Positions 32,531 to 45,697 of a stretch of DNA of 64,000 nt are shown piece after piece. Every line of letters begins with the position of its first letter. The first letter of the stretch is position 1. This DNA comes from Brasenia schreberi. Taxonomy: Eukaryota > Streptophyta > Magnoliopsida > Nymphaeales > Cabombaceae. The stretch spans positions 11,905,001-11,969,000 of the forward strand of contig JAYKKT010000073.1 of NCBI GenBank assembly GCA_036023115.1, given 5' to 3'. The notes beneath the pieces were generated by a model. That model had not been told where the DNA came from. It did not search any database and saw nothing but the letters and a program-made list of their open reading frames with translations. The translations under genes and the position numbers were made by a program.

Positions 32531-34880
32531 TTTCCTACTAAATAACTTGTTTCTTACCGTCAGTAGTTGGATTTGATGAATGCATATCAGGTACATCTTC
32601 ATGGAAAGCATATATTACTACACCAATTATTTATTTGATAAAGTATTTTTATAATTGACATTTATGTTAAATATTTATTCCATGGTTTATGCAATGCGTA
32701 TTATGTGGTAGTCATATGTTCATAGGAACTACTTAAATGACAATATGTATTGAATTTTAATTAGCAACACTTTCATCTTAATGTTGTGCCCAAGAAGAAA
32801 AAATGGGTGACATTAGAGTTATATTCTATTAACCATATATAACTACATAACAAATAAAACATAACATTAAATCGTAAATCTAGAATAAAATAATAAGAAT
32901 AAGTCTTAACAAAGTTTTATATAGAAATTTTTAAAATAAGAATTTCGTTGTCAAAAAATGTCTACTCCATTTATGATAATACATATATAATACATTACAT
33001 ATGGGAGACCAATTGCAATTATGTCAATAACAAAAAAAATAGTTGACCCACCCTATAAAGCAGCACCAATGCAATATTCAAATGGATTGTAATAATGAAT
33101 CTCACGTCTAGAATAGACATCCAAAAATTAAGTGTAGATGCATTGATACCCCAATGCGCAATATGTCAAAGAATGAGATCAATGCAACCCTCTCCATAAA
33201 AACTTGAGAATAAATATCACAATATGTTTGGATATCGATAAAACATTCTCTATGAACTTATAACCAATTTGCCTCTCCCAGATTTAAATGCTCTCAAATC
33301 ATTCGATACTTGCAATTTTCATCTTATGTAATATCCACAATTCACAAAGCATATGGAATAATAAACCAAGATATCTCAATCGTAAAAGGTGCATGTGAAA
33401 AGGTTAATCATTGTAATGGTTGTGGAGGTGTTTAGGATATTGAATATTGACATATTAAGTCTGCATCAGTAATGGGATTAACATTGCTTGGTGAGAAAGA
33501 AATACCATGTGCAAGAGAGATCTCATGGCCACGTCCATGACCACAACCATGTTGAGTGGCCTATGTGGGATTATCCCGAGCATTACTCTTCTATGTATAC
33601 TCTCATGATGATAAGTCTCTCTTCATCAATTTTTTAGATGGTCGACCTTTAAAATAACGAATTGGTGGCTCATATAGGGTCGTGAACAAAAGATGCAAGT
33701 GATCATGCAATACTTCAATTGCATACCTTCATCGTTCTTAAATCGGATAATATTTCATTGTTTCATCCAATTCATTTGTCTCACTTATTTTAATCTCATC
33801 ATCCTTAAATTTCCCAGCTAGCTCTAATTCTATATCAAGCATTTTCCAAAACATATTGATTGATGGCAGTCATATTGAATTTTGAGTAATATATTTGGAT
33901 GATGAGCACATGGTAATTCATGTGATCATCCCAACATGCAACCACAAGGTGATTGATTGAAACTGACTATTTCTCTGTGATTTGCTTATTTTCCTATTAA
34001 ATGAAGTACATACTCTTTTTCCCAAATGCCAAATCAACTCAAAAAACTCCCGAAGATAATATCTACTAATAATTCTAAACTTTTCAAAAGACTTTTAATT
34101 TTGTGATTTGTAAATCGATTAATAAATGAAGTTGAGTTCAAGGAATATCAAATCTATTGGTGGAGGTATCAATAAAGCTTTTTAACCTCACATGTTTACT
34201 TTCAATCCTATACAATTAATTTGTCGCTATTAATATAATCACATTGATATGCAAATATAATGAATATATACATAAGCTTCAAAAATAGTTAAAAATATAC
34301 TAACAATAATGGTGATTAGTGGTGGATCTAGAAAATTTAGAGTGGGGGAGAGTGAAAATATAGGTCGTTGGTATGATCTTCATTATATGTGAAACTGATA
34401 CATGTAAGAAAGTTACAAATTAGTATGAGCTCATTACGATATAGTTATTTTTATATGCAATCAACTTTTTAAGAGTAAAAAGCAGTATCTTAACACAAAT
34501 ATAGCTACCAATGTCTTAAATTGATAAGTAAACTACCAGAATATTTAACAACATCGTTAAGATTCTATAAGTGCTATAAATTGAACTACCATCAATAATG
34601 GAAGTATGGGTTATGTTACACCTGCTCATATAATATAAAGATGATAACAAATAATCATTTGCTAATATAACACAAATGCGCATACTTGCTAAATTCGTAA
34701 CAAACATAATTTCCAAAATCTGTTAATCTTAAGTAGACTTTTCAAGAGCACTTCATAAATAATAACAGATAAAGTAACATCTCATGATCCATTACAAGTC
34801 TGCGATATAAAAAAAGTGTAATTAACTCTTCTAACATAATTCAATACTGAAAAGCAACCCACAAAGTTAAGAACACTTAC
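32531..34880. other. AT-rich DNA, no gene recognised
   Basis: Scanning both strands shows only short frames with frequent stops. Some of it is likely decayed transposon, given the relics on both sides, but I cannot assign it. Confidence 0.4.
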
Positions 34881-37090
34881 ATAAGTATGTCGCCCATCAA
34901 GTATTAGGAAGGATTTGTCGCTGAGGCCGTATCTTTTGTCTTATTGTCTATATCTGATGTCACACTAAATATATGAAACTAAGCAATTGTTCATGAACTT
35001 GTTAGCAAGCTTGGTTCTCAAGTGACTCTTTACAATATTCAAAGTAGAAAATACTCTCTTCATACTTGTAATAGCAACGGGTAAAATAATGTTAATTTTA
35101 TTAACTAATACACCAAAAAATATCTCTTGTCCTTTCTTTGTTGTACTAACACTTCTACAATCTCACTTATTTCTTTAAGTTGAAGCCCTTGATCATCATG
35201 TATATCTATAATATAGTTATTAAGTTTATGTTAAAGTTGTCAAAGATCATTAGTACAAAAATCGGGAGGATAAAAACTTGCAAGCTTAACAAACTTTTCT
35301 TTATTGAAAGCAACACAATTATTTTTTGGATCAAGACATGCAACATAGAGAAGCAATTTTGTATTTCTCTCATCAAATCAATCATCAAACTCATTTAACG
35401 ATAATTAATAATAACATTGAATAATTATATTACCACAAAATTTCTTTTAATACCCTTTATCTTGCTCATACCACAAAATTATTTATGAGGTCAAAGGTAT
35501 GACACAAGTGTTAGTCACTTAAGTTGAAGCCCTTTATCTTGCTCCTGCCACTAGCTCTATATAGTTGTCGTTCATTTTTTTGACTTCAACATCATTCTTA
35601 CTACAAAATAAAATGACCTTTGTAATGAAGAATTTTCATTCATTGCCTTCAATTTTAAACTTATTTAACTTTCTCTTTGACAACTTCATAAGGTTCAAAG
35701 CATTTATAATATCTTGTTCTCTTTATAGTATTAATGATAAATCATTTATCTTTCTCCAAATTTCTTCCATCAAATGTATAATAAATACAAAATCAAATGT
35801 TTGTATTGTCTTCCACCAATTCTAAGTTTTATCTTTAATATCATCATCACTGATAATATAAAGCACATTCACAATAGATTGAAACATTGTAATTAAGTTC
35901 AACAAAGTATAACAATTTGAGCCCCAACATGTGTCTCCAACCCTTTTAATTCCAAGGAGTTGATTTAATCATTTATCACTTCCAATATATCCAAGTTTGA
36001 ATTTCTTATAAACTCTATCAAGTTCTAATTCTTTAAGTTTCTCAAGGCATTTACATTGACCTCTAACGCAATTCACAATTGCATGATGTCAAAAAGTTGA
36101 CTTCTTTATGTTTCTCAACAACTACTATAACAACTAATTGGAATTGATGTGCAAAACAATAAACTCACCTTTTATATTAATATTAACGATTTTAATCCAT
36201 TAAACTCACTTTTTATATTACTTACTCTGTCATACTTTTGACCTCATAATCGACTAACACTTGATCCAACTTTAGCGAACATCTGCATCATAATTGTCAT
36301 AAGTGATATCATTATAGTAGAATGAACATACACTAAACCCAGTAAACATTCAATAATATGTTCATCCTTATCAATGTACCTTAACACTATTATTATTTGC
36401 TTTTTATTAGATATATCACAGGATTCATCATTTAAAATTATAAATACATCATCATGTACCTCTTTGATAATTCTTTCAATGGTCTCGCTTGCAAAGCACT
36501 TACAATATCCATTTAAATATGCCCTTGATACATGTTAGTAGTATGTGTGCCATAATAATATAATATAAGATGTGTCCTTGTTTATAGAATAATATATTCT
36601 TCAATATTTTTTTTAATGTGGGTTTGCATAAAAGATGTGTCACCTCGAAAAAAACATTCTCAATTGCATTCATTAATACTAACTCATGATATGTACATAT
36701 TACAATTAGGAGTTTGTTTGAGAAAATAACTCCCTAACAAGTCACAATACTTACATATAATTATCTTCTTTTTCTCTACTCTTAAAAACAAATGCTTTAG
36801 AAAATTTCTTATGGGTTGATACAAATCAAACAACTTACAAGAAAGGCATCTTATACCTATTAATCTTATAGGTATAATTAAACTACATAACTTTCATAAA
36901 TAAGCGTAACAACTAAAGTGAGGATGGATTAGAAAAAACAATATCACCAATATAATTAGTCCTAGGTAGCTTACAATATCTTGTACAATGTCAATTTGAT
37001 ATAGTAGTTGATATAAAATTTATTGACAACTCGTCTTTTCTTTTTAAATCTAATCATTTTATTATATTTTCCTCACCGTGAACACATTTG
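34880..37090 (-). mobile_element. Decayed hAT transposase (DUF4371 type with C-terminal dimerisation domain)
   Basis: On the minus strand, translated fragments in changing frames follow the order of plant DUF4371/hAT proteins. Around 36530-36370 come 'ASETIERIIKEVHDD' and 'ILNDESCDISNKKQ' (the conserved Asp-containing block), then 'VLRYIDKDEHIIECLLGLVY'. Around 35800-35690 is the helical 'INDLSLIL' region. Around 35105-35010 is 'LPVAITSMKRVFSTLNIVKS', the hAT dimerisation motif. There are many stops and frameshifts. The N-terminal zinc-finger part was not found; the gypsy element starting at 37172 lies right beside it. Confidence 0.78.
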
Positions 37091-37171
37091 AGTCATCTCG
37101 TTGCTTAATATGAAATAGTATATGTTTTGGTTTATAATGACTTTTTGTTATATCGTTGATTACTTCAGATT

Positions 37172-38451
37172 TGTAAACGCCCAAAATCAAAATTTTTCTC
37201 AAACTCCAGATTTCAAAAATTCAAATGATTTAAAACTTTTTTTTTTAAAGTTCAAATCTTTTAGAAAAACTTCAAAATAAAGGTTTTAAATTTAAGTTAA
37301 AACCCATGTGATTCAAAGCAAATCAGACGAATAGGTGAAGACCCAATCCAATTCAAGATCGAGATCAAGTCCGAAAGCGAAGGGATGGACTAGGTCAGAG
37401 GCCTATCTTCTTCAAACAAATCAAGTTAGGTGGGCCATCAGCAAAGCATATCAAAATGGATTGGTTCACTTCAAATCAAGGGTTGGTTCACTTTAAATCA
37501 AGGGCCAAGATTGACCAACTTTACAAAGTAAAATAAATTGGACTTGGAAGTGTCGATTTTGAAGGATTATCAAAGCTATATCCAGCCAACATATCAACAT
37601 GAATCAAGCCAAGAGAAGGCGAGCTGCACAAGGAGTTGATCAAGCCTAGCCGGCCACTTGGGTTCACTCGGTTAGGGCTAGACGTGCCCAATGAAGTCAA
37701 GAATCAACCCACATGGGGCTGGTTCATATCACCTAAAGAGGGACCACATAGTTGGACCTTGGGGTTGGATATGGGCCATGTGAGGCCCGCCCCAAGGAAG
37801 GCTCTAGAAGCAACCCCCCTTGGTCTATAAATAGGGCCAAGGGGGCGTGTTTTGCATCTTGGCATCTTGGGAGAAAAGAGAGGAAAGGGCTAGCAAGAGA
37901 GAGTACTTCCAAGGAAGGGTTTCACCTAGGAAGGTCGTGGGCTGCTGAGGGAAGAGTAGAGAGAGGAATTGGTTTAGTTTCTAGGCTAAGGGTTGCTGCA
38001 CTTAGAGAGAATCGTGAGTGAGATAGTGAATCAAGAGAGCAAAGTCGGCCGAATTACATCTTAGAGGTTCAATTCTTGCAGAAATTCTGTAAGTATTTCT
38101 AAATCTTTAAATCTTACACATCTTTTCTTTTTTTCAGAACTTAGTGAATTTCAAGCTTGAAACTAAGTGCACATATTATTTCTTAGCAAAAACACCTCAT
38201 CTTCACGTGAATTGGAGTCTATTACCTATGCACTTGAAATTTCTAAGCGCTTAGGTTGACCCTTGAGCATCGGTTAAAGAAGGCCTAAAGCGAAAAGAAC
38301 TCACTTAGGCACAATCGCCAATTAAGTCAGATTTGATTTATACACTTTGCTAGTTTTTGAAAACTAGCTGGCATGCTCGTGCATGAAGTTGAATTGAAAT
38401 TCTTGTTTCAAGTCTCTACATAGACTTGGAGTGAAATTTTCAACGTCTACA
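37172..38451 (+). repeat. 5' LTR of the gypsy element (deleted form, 1,280 bp)
   Basis: It aligns with 46882-49076 at both ends but lacks about 890 bp that the 3' LTR has between 'CTTACACATCT' and 'TTTTTCAGAACTT'. A TATA box 'CTATAAATAGGGCC' is at 37827-37840. An open frame, 37636-37830, is shared with the other LTR. Confidence 0.92.
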
Positions 38452-38500
38452 AAATTGGCACGCTCGATGAAACTCGAGTCTTGAGGAATTTCAAGATTAG

Positions 38501-41400
38501 GTGAAAATTTTTCAAGCTTTTCAAAGTCGTGGTGTTAATTTTCAGTTTGTGCATAGGCTTTCTTATCTCAAAAGCATGTCTAGTTTATATAGATTGTGTG
38601 AAGTGTCGAGTCGGGCTTCTTGCTCCTCAAGTCCTCTTTCAAAAAGGCTTTCGAAAACATATTACAAAAATAGAGAAGAATCACTTGTTTCCCTTATAAG
38701 AGATTTCAAACTCTTAGGAGAAAAGATTGTCACCCTAAGCCAAGAAGCCGAGGCGGTGGAATCATGTTATTCTCATGGGAAACAAGCGAGAGCTCACAAG
38801 AGATCAAGTCTATCTAAGAAGCTCAAAGAGACCTTGATAGTAGAAGGGGGAAAGGAATACGAATCCTTTACGTTGAAAGATATAAAAGGCCCTACAACAA
38901 TTGTTGAGAGGCCAAACTAAGGAGAAAAAATTATATGCACTATCAGACTTTTTACCATCCGACTACCAAACCGATAGTGATGATGATATACCGAATTTAT
39001 ATCGGTAAGATAGAAGTGGGGATCCTAGATCCCGTATTCAACTCTTCGCCCATAGGGCTTACAAGAAGAAAACTGATTCAATGAAATTGATCTATTAGTT
39101 TCCCCTTTCCCTTAAAGGTAATGCTTCAAAGTGGTTGACTTCCTACAATCCAAGTCAATTTGCTACCTTTGAAGAGTTACTCCCACCTTCAACACTTTAA
39201 GGGATATTAAGAAACACCCAACGAGGATGCCCATGCATTCATCATGAGGTGGAGGTCACTATTGGGATAAGTACGAGAGTCCATCTTAGAAGGGTGTGCA
39301 GTAATACTCATCCTTAAAAACTTCAAAACAAATTTAAAAGCACTTCTCTCCCTAAGCGAAATCTCAATATTTCACAAATTGATAAAAAAAGGCTTCACTC
39401 TTCGAAGCCAATTTGAAAAAAGGGATTTATAAAGATTTGTGGAGGGGGAGAACATTTCAAAAGACTCGTTTTGAAAAACTAGGGGCATATGGGCAACCCA
39501 TGGCGGACAATGGGGCAAAACCCAAAAAAGTTACAAATGTCTCCGTGGAATCAAGCCCGTCCGACCTTTCTAAGAAACTTGAACAAAAACATGTCAAAAA
39601 ACTATAAAAGAATTTCGAAAGGAGGGAGTTTACCCCATTAGGACAACCAATCACGGAAGTCCTAGACCTCCTGCTAGCCCAAGGAATGGTCACCCTTCTG
39701 CTCTTGCCGAAGGGACACCCCCAAAAAGGAAATTTTTAAACGAGTTTTGTAAGTATCATAGGCTTAAGGGTCATGATATAAATAAATGTTTTGCACTCTT
39801 GAATAAGATAGAGGACTTGATAGAGCAAGGAAGGCTCCATGTTAGGAAGGAACTAGAGTCCTCCCAAGCAATTTTAAAAGAACCCTTTCCCAACCACGCA
39901 AATACCAATGGAAAGAGAAAAAAGGTACGCCTTCTCTCACTCATGGCTAATGGAATGGATCATGCATTGCATACGATACACACTACTTGCCACACACCAC
40001 CTACTCTCGTAATAAAAAAAGTCAAGCAAGTAGTGATCTGGGGAGCGCTTAGAGTCTCACTCCCGGCTATAGCATTATTAGAAATCTGTGGTGCTCCAAA
40101 ACATCGAAATAGAGCTAAGATAGGAACGAGCCTTAGGGAAAGTGTGGGCGAGGTGACTAGGTTTGAGATGATCTATCAACCCCACACTTAGCTAAAAATT
40201 CTAGCAAGGAAGTGATCGTTATACCCGGCCCTTCAAAAGCATGTATCCTTAATGCATCTCATGACATGGATAAGGGTAAAAACATGGTGCTAACCCCCTA
40301 TGATTTTGAACTACACCTTTCTAAAACTCCCATAAATATGTTTATCCTATAGTTGATCTAAACCTCACCTAAACATAGATAAGTCTTACAAGGGATCTTT
40401 GAAAGGGCCAAGGTTAACCCCTTCATAACTCCCAAGTCCTTATCCTTCTTTTTTTTCCCGATATGTGCTAAGGCCCCTATCGTGTTTACGGAGGATGAGT
40501 TAGAAAACCATATATGGCTTATATCGTGCTTACAAGAAGAAAAATGATTCAATGAAATGGATTTATTAGTTTCCCCGACATATTGGAAGCCAATTTGAAA
40601 AAGAGGATTTATAAAGATTTGTGGAAGGAGAGAACATTTCAAAAGACTTGTTTTGAAAAATTAAGGGCATATGGGCAACCCATGGTGGACAATGGGACAA
40701 AACCCCAAAAAGTTACAAATGTCTGTGTGGAATCAAGCCCCACTGACCTTTCTAAGAAACTTGAACAAAAACATGTCAAAAAACTACAAAAGAATTTCAA
40801 AAGGAGGGAGTTCACCCCATTAGGACAACCAATCACGGAAGTCCTAGACCTCCTACTAGCCCAAGGAATGGTCACCCTCCCTGCTCTTCCCGAAGGGACA
40901 CCCCCAAAAAGAAAATTTTTAAACGAGTTTTAAAGTATCATAGGCTTAAGGGTCATGATATAAATAAATGTTTTGCACTCTTAAATAAGATAGAGGACTT
41001 GATAGAGCAAGAGAGGAACTAGAGTCCTCCCAAGCAATTTTAAAAGAACCCTTCGCCAACCACACAAACACCAATTGGAAGAGAAAAGAGATACACCTTC
41101 TCTCACTCATGGCTAATGGAATGGATCATGCATTGCATATGATACACACTACTTGCCACACACCACTTACTCTCGTAATAAAAAAAGCCAAGCAAGTAGT
41201 GATCCGGGGAGCGCTTAGAGTCTCACTCCCGGATATAGCATTATTAGAAATCCGTGGTGCTCCAAAACATCAAAATAGAGCTAAGATAGGAACAAGCCTT
41301 AGGGAAGGTGTGGACAAGGTGACTAGGTCTGGGAGGATCTATCAACCCCACACTTAGCTAAAAAATCTAGCAAGGAAGTGGTCGTTATACCCGGTCCTTT
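38501..41400 (+). pseudogene. gag region of the gypsy element, with a 1.1-kb tandem duplication
   Basis: The frame opens near 38576 ('MSSLYRLCEVSSRAS') and runs to 38920, followed by broken gag text ('NASKWLTSYNPSQFATFEEL', about 39120-39180). Sequence from about 39405 to 40370 repeats at about 40586-41530 with an offset near 1,180 bp. Both copies contain 'YGQPM', 'ESSPSDLSKKLEQKHVKKL' (first) or its close variant (second), and 'MANGMDHALHTIHTTCHTP' (first) or its variant (second). Confidence 0.85.
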
Positions 41401-41599
41401 AAAAGCATGCATCCCTAATGCATCTCATGGCATGGATAAGGGTAAAAATATGGTGTTAACCCCCTATTATTTTGAACTACACCTTTCTAAAATTCTCATA
41501 AATATGTCTATCCTATAGTTGATCCAAACATCACCTAGACATAGACAAGTCTTAGAAGGAATCCTTGAAATGGCCAAGGTTAACTCCTCCATAACTCCC

Positions 41600-42400
41600 G
41601 AGTCCTTATCCTTCTTGGTTTCCTCAAGATGTGCTAAGGCTCCTAGCGTGTTTACAGAGGATGAGTTAGAAAGACCATAAACCCTCATTATAACCTTTTG
41701 TTAGGAAAATCATGGATTCATAGCCTCCGGGTTGTGCCTTCTACATTCCATAAGTGTTTAAAAATCCTATATGAAAACCAAGTAATGGTGATTTTAGGAG
41801 AAAACCAACCACAACTCAAGAGAATCTAGAATTTCTCTTGCATATCAAGTCATCCCTCCCATGAGCAAGTCGTGCCAAATTTCCCTAGTCAACCCTCACC
41901 TAGGAGTCATTCATCTTTTAGGAAAACCAAAAAAACAAACAGGGTCGTGTGCATCCAAGGGTAGCCCAAGCCATGCCCGAGTGAAGCCCTTTCCTCTAGG
42001 GTCGTGTACGTCCTAGGGAAGCCCAAGTCATCTATTACCCATATCTCTAAACCCCTACCCAAGCCTAAGAGTGTGTATGTGCATGATATGGATGACACCA
42101 AGTTCCAAGGCCATCCATTATACAAAAACAAATTAAAACTCAAAAGGCCTTGGAACATGATGTTGAACATGGGATACACACCTTATCAAGGTTTAGGGAT
42201 ACATAACCAAGGTCGTGTAGAGCTAATCTTACCTAGTCCTAACACAAGTCGATATGGATTAGGCTATACCTTATCCATACCCCCGAAACCACCACCTAAG
42301 ACCACTTGGGTCAAGGGTGCCCTAGAACCTCCTAAAACTGAGACCTATGACTTAGACCTCTTGTTTGGAGTCCAATCCATGGTGTTTTCTTTGTAGGTTT
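41600..42400 (+). pseudogene. Protease remnant and G-patch-like motif of the gypsy element
   Basis: '[11 protein letters not shown]' at about 41645-41680 is followed almost directly by '[20 protein letters not shown]' at about 41690-41750. In Tat-lineage elements the aspartic-protease catalytic segment lies between these blocks, so it appears deleted here. Farther on, 42004-42396 is open and contains 'MMLNMGYTPYQGLGIHNQGR', which has the glycine spacing of a G-patch. This motif occurs downstream of protease in some retroelements. Confidence 0.7.
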
Positions 42401-42439
42401 GATGGAAGACCCCTCCTTATCTGAAAATCTAAAAAATAT

Positions 42440-42750
42440 ATATATTTGCAAAAGCAAAAAAAAATTAAAAATCCTCAAAACCCAAAAACATTCAAAAAAT
42501 CTGAAAATTCTAAAAAGAGTATGATTTATATTCCCTCTCCTAGTCTTTGTATGCAAAAAGCCAAAAAATTAGAAAACCTGAAAATTCTAAAAAAAATGTG
42601 GTTTATGTTCCTTCTCTTTACTTGCAAAAAGCCAAAAAAATTGAAAAATTTGAAAATACCAAAAAGAAGGTCTTTTATGTTCATCCTCCTATCTTTTGTT
42701 TTGAAAAAGACAAAAAATTGAAAAAATTAAAAATTATAAAATATTGGCAA
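42440..42750 (+). repeat. Lys/Asn-rich tandem repeat, about three to four units of roughly 90-95 bp
   Basis: Units each follow the pattern 'GCAAAAAGCCAAAAAATT ... GAAAATTCTAAAAA ... TTTATGTTCCTTCTC'. The open frame 42446-42721 shows the period as 'KKxKNLKxxKK' then 'FMFxLL'. It lies between the G-patch-like motif and RT of the gypsy element. Confidence 0.8.
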
Positions 42751-43129
42751 TGTACAAATCTCATTTTCGGGTTCTTCAAAAATTGTGCATATACCTAAAC
42801 CAAAATCGTGTCAAATTGTCATCCACAATTCCACTCTACTGCCTAGCACTTTCCTAGAAATTAAAGTGCTTGAGAATGATAAAAAAAGAGAGGAAGATCC
42901 CCTCATCCATGAGAAAGATTAAACCTCCGAGCATCCCGAATTTCATAAAATCCTTGACTTGGAAAAGTCATCAAATTTCATAAGAGTGGATTTTGTATAA
43001 ATCAACTTAGGGAGTGAGTATAATCCAAAGTGTATCAAGATAGGTGCATGTTTGCATGAGCATGAAAAAGCACCATTCATTGCATTCTTGAAATCCTATG
43101 TTGATGTATTTGTATGGACTTATTAAGAC

Positions 43130-44268
43130 ATGCCGGGTCTAGACCCAAAAATTATGGAGCATCATCTATCCTTAGAACCCAATGTCAAACTCATAAAGCA
43201 AAAGCTTAGGAAAATACATCCCGATGTTCTCTCCCAAGTGAAAAAGGGTTTAGAAGATCTTTTAAAAGACGGATTTATAAAACTCATTCTTATTCAGAAT
43301 GACTTTCAAATATTGTTGTGGTTCGAAAATCCAATGGAAAAATTCATATTTGCATTGATTTTAGAAATTTGAACAAAGCCACTCCAAAAGATAATTTTCC
43401 TCTTCCAAACATTGATTTGATAGTGGATAGCACTGCAAATCATGAAATGTTTTCTTTTATGGATGGTTATTTGGGTTATAATCAAATCAAGTTAGCACCA
43501 AAAGATCAGGCAAAAATCGCTTTTACTACACCTTGGGGCACATACTATTACACGATTATGCCATTTGGTTTGAAAAATACCGGTGCCACATACCAAAGAT
43601 CCATGACTATCATTTTCTATGATTAAATCCATGAGCTCTTGGAAGTATATGTGGATGATCTTTTGGTAAAATAAAAAACCCGATGCACACATTGAATCTT
43701 TGCAATAAGGAGATTTATCTCCAATTTAGCAATAAGATGTGAACCTTTTAATTGTCTTTTAAGAAAAGGGGTGAAATTTGAATGGGATGATGATTGTCAA
43801 AAGGTTTTTGAAAGATTGAAAACTTATTTGGTAAATCCTCGATGAAATGCCTCTTGAAGATACATATCCCATACTTGATGAAATGCTCGATGTGGGCATA
43901 TTTTCAAACGAATTTCAAAAACCATGTTTTAGCAAATTGTTTTAATAAAAATCAAGTATGAAAAATGTATTTTGATGGGGCAAGGAATCAACAAGGGGCA
44001 GGTGTTAGGAGTCATCCTCATATCCCCTGAAAAAGGAGAGATACCCATTGTCATTCGACTAGATTTTGAATATTCAAATAATATGGTCGAGTATGAAGCA
44101 CTCATACAAGACCTAAAATTTTTGAAAAATCTAGGGGCATCATGTATTGAAGTCTTTGGAGATTCCTTACTTGTTATAAACCAAGTTTCGAAAATTTGGC
44201 GAGTCAGAAATGAAAAACTTCTATCATATCATGAATTGGCCACTAGATTAGTCAATTCTTTCAAATAA
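43130..44268 (+). pseudogene. Reverse transcriptase and RNase H region of the gypsy element
   Basis: RT blocks: 'MPGLDPKIMEHHLSLEP', 'KVKKGLEDLLKDGFI'-like text, 'DFRNLNKATPKDNFPLPNID', 'DGYLGYNQIKLAPKDQAKIA', 'MPFGLKNTGATYQR' and the catalytic 'YVDDLLVK' near 43650. A frameshift at about 43320-43370 and a stop at 43624 break it, and the RT thumb is shortened. 'KFEWDDDCQKVFERLK' (about 43770) marks the connection. An RNase H-like domain, 43972-44268, contains 'EYSNNMVEYEALIQDLKF' and 'EVFGDSLLVINQV'. Confidence 0.92.
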
Positions 44269-44522
44269 TGCACACTCACTCACATAGGAAGAGAGGACAA
44301 CACCATAGCAGATGCCTTCTCATCCCTAGGTTCATCTCTAAGGGTCGATCCGATCATGGGAACCCGATCCTTAAAAATTTGACACTCACCACTCCATCCA
44401 CTCACGATTTAGAGATTTACCAAAATAACCAAAATTCAATTGAAAAACCTTGGTTTTATGACATTAAAAACTTTTTGAAAAATGAAGGATTTCCCGAATT
44501 TGCTTCTTCCAAGGATTAAGCT

Positions 44523-45697
44523 TTGATTCGAAAAATTTCAACCCGATATGTGATTTTGATAGGGGTTCTTTACAAAAAGAGTTTTATCGGCATCTTGTTG
44601 AAATTTGTAGACCTTGATGAGGCTAGGACCATAATGCATGAGTTCCACAATGGAGAATGTGGAGGCCATATTAATACAAATATGATGGTCATGAAAATAC
44701 TTAAGGTCGATTATTTTTGGTCCACCCTAAAGCAAGATTGTCATAATCATGTTAGGAAATGTCATCAATGTCAAGTGCATGAATATGCCATTCATATCCC
44801 ATCATCCACCTTGCATTCCATTGTAAGCTTATGGCCCTTCGCTATGTGGGCATTTGATATCATAGGACCAATCTCCCCAATTGCATCCAATGGACATAAG
44901 TTTTTATTAGCAGCCACTGAATATTTTTCTAAATGGGTTGAAGCTACCTCCTTGGCAAATGTTCAAGGACAATATGTAGTGACATTCATTAAGAAAAATA
45001 TCTTGGCTCGATTTGGAGTTCCAAGAGACCTAGTTTCTGATAATGACATACCCTTCAAGAATGAAAAGATGAAAAAGTTATGTAACACCTATGGCATAAC
45101 CCAACACTTCTCATCGCCCTACTCCCTCAAGGCAACGGCCAAGCCGAAGCCACGAACAAGACTCTCATAAGCATCATTGAGAAAACCTTAAAGAAGGGTA
45201 GGACATGGCATAAGAAGCTTGATGAAACCTTATGGGCTAATATAACTTCCATCTGAACACTCACAAATGCCACACCATTCGAGTTGATCTATGGTACAAA
45301 TGTCATACTCCTCATTCATACAAAGTTGCATTCATTCCATACATCACTTGCACTCAACCTGCCACTAGAGACTTTACAACATGCTAGAATAGCTGAGCTT
45401 GATTTGTTAGATGAGAAAAGGCTTCTTGCTATGGATCACACACATGCATACTAGCAAAGGATAGCCCGACAATATGAAAAGCATATAAAGGCTCGCTACT
45501 TCAAAGTGAGAGACCTTGTATTGAAAACCATCCACCATCGTGGCCCCCATCCATTTGAAAAGTGGCGACCCAAGTGGGATGGTCCCTATGTTGTGAGAGG
45601 AACAACTACCAACAATGCATATTGGTTGATTGATGTTGAGGGTAGAAATTTAGTAGACCCTATAAATGTTCAATACCTAAAAAAATATTATGTATAG
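44523..45697 (+). pseudogene. Integrase region of the gypsy element
   Basis: The zinc-binding part has 'HNGECGGHIN' and 'CHNHVRKCHQCQ'. The core has 'WAFDIIGPI' (first catalytic Asp) and 'FGVPRDLVSDNDIPF' (second Asp; an N-D change where most relatives have N-G). The third acidic residue lies past a frame change near 45140. The C-terminal piece, 45506-45697, shows 'GDLVL'-like text ('RDLVLKTIHHRGPHPFEKW') and 'KWDGPYVVR'. The domain is nearly complete but broken. Confidence 0.9.

Noticed and set aside
33000..34300. Possible Mutator transposase remnant on the minus strand
   Set aside because: Some translated stretches look vaguely transposase-like but no catalytic or zinc-finger motif could be placed.
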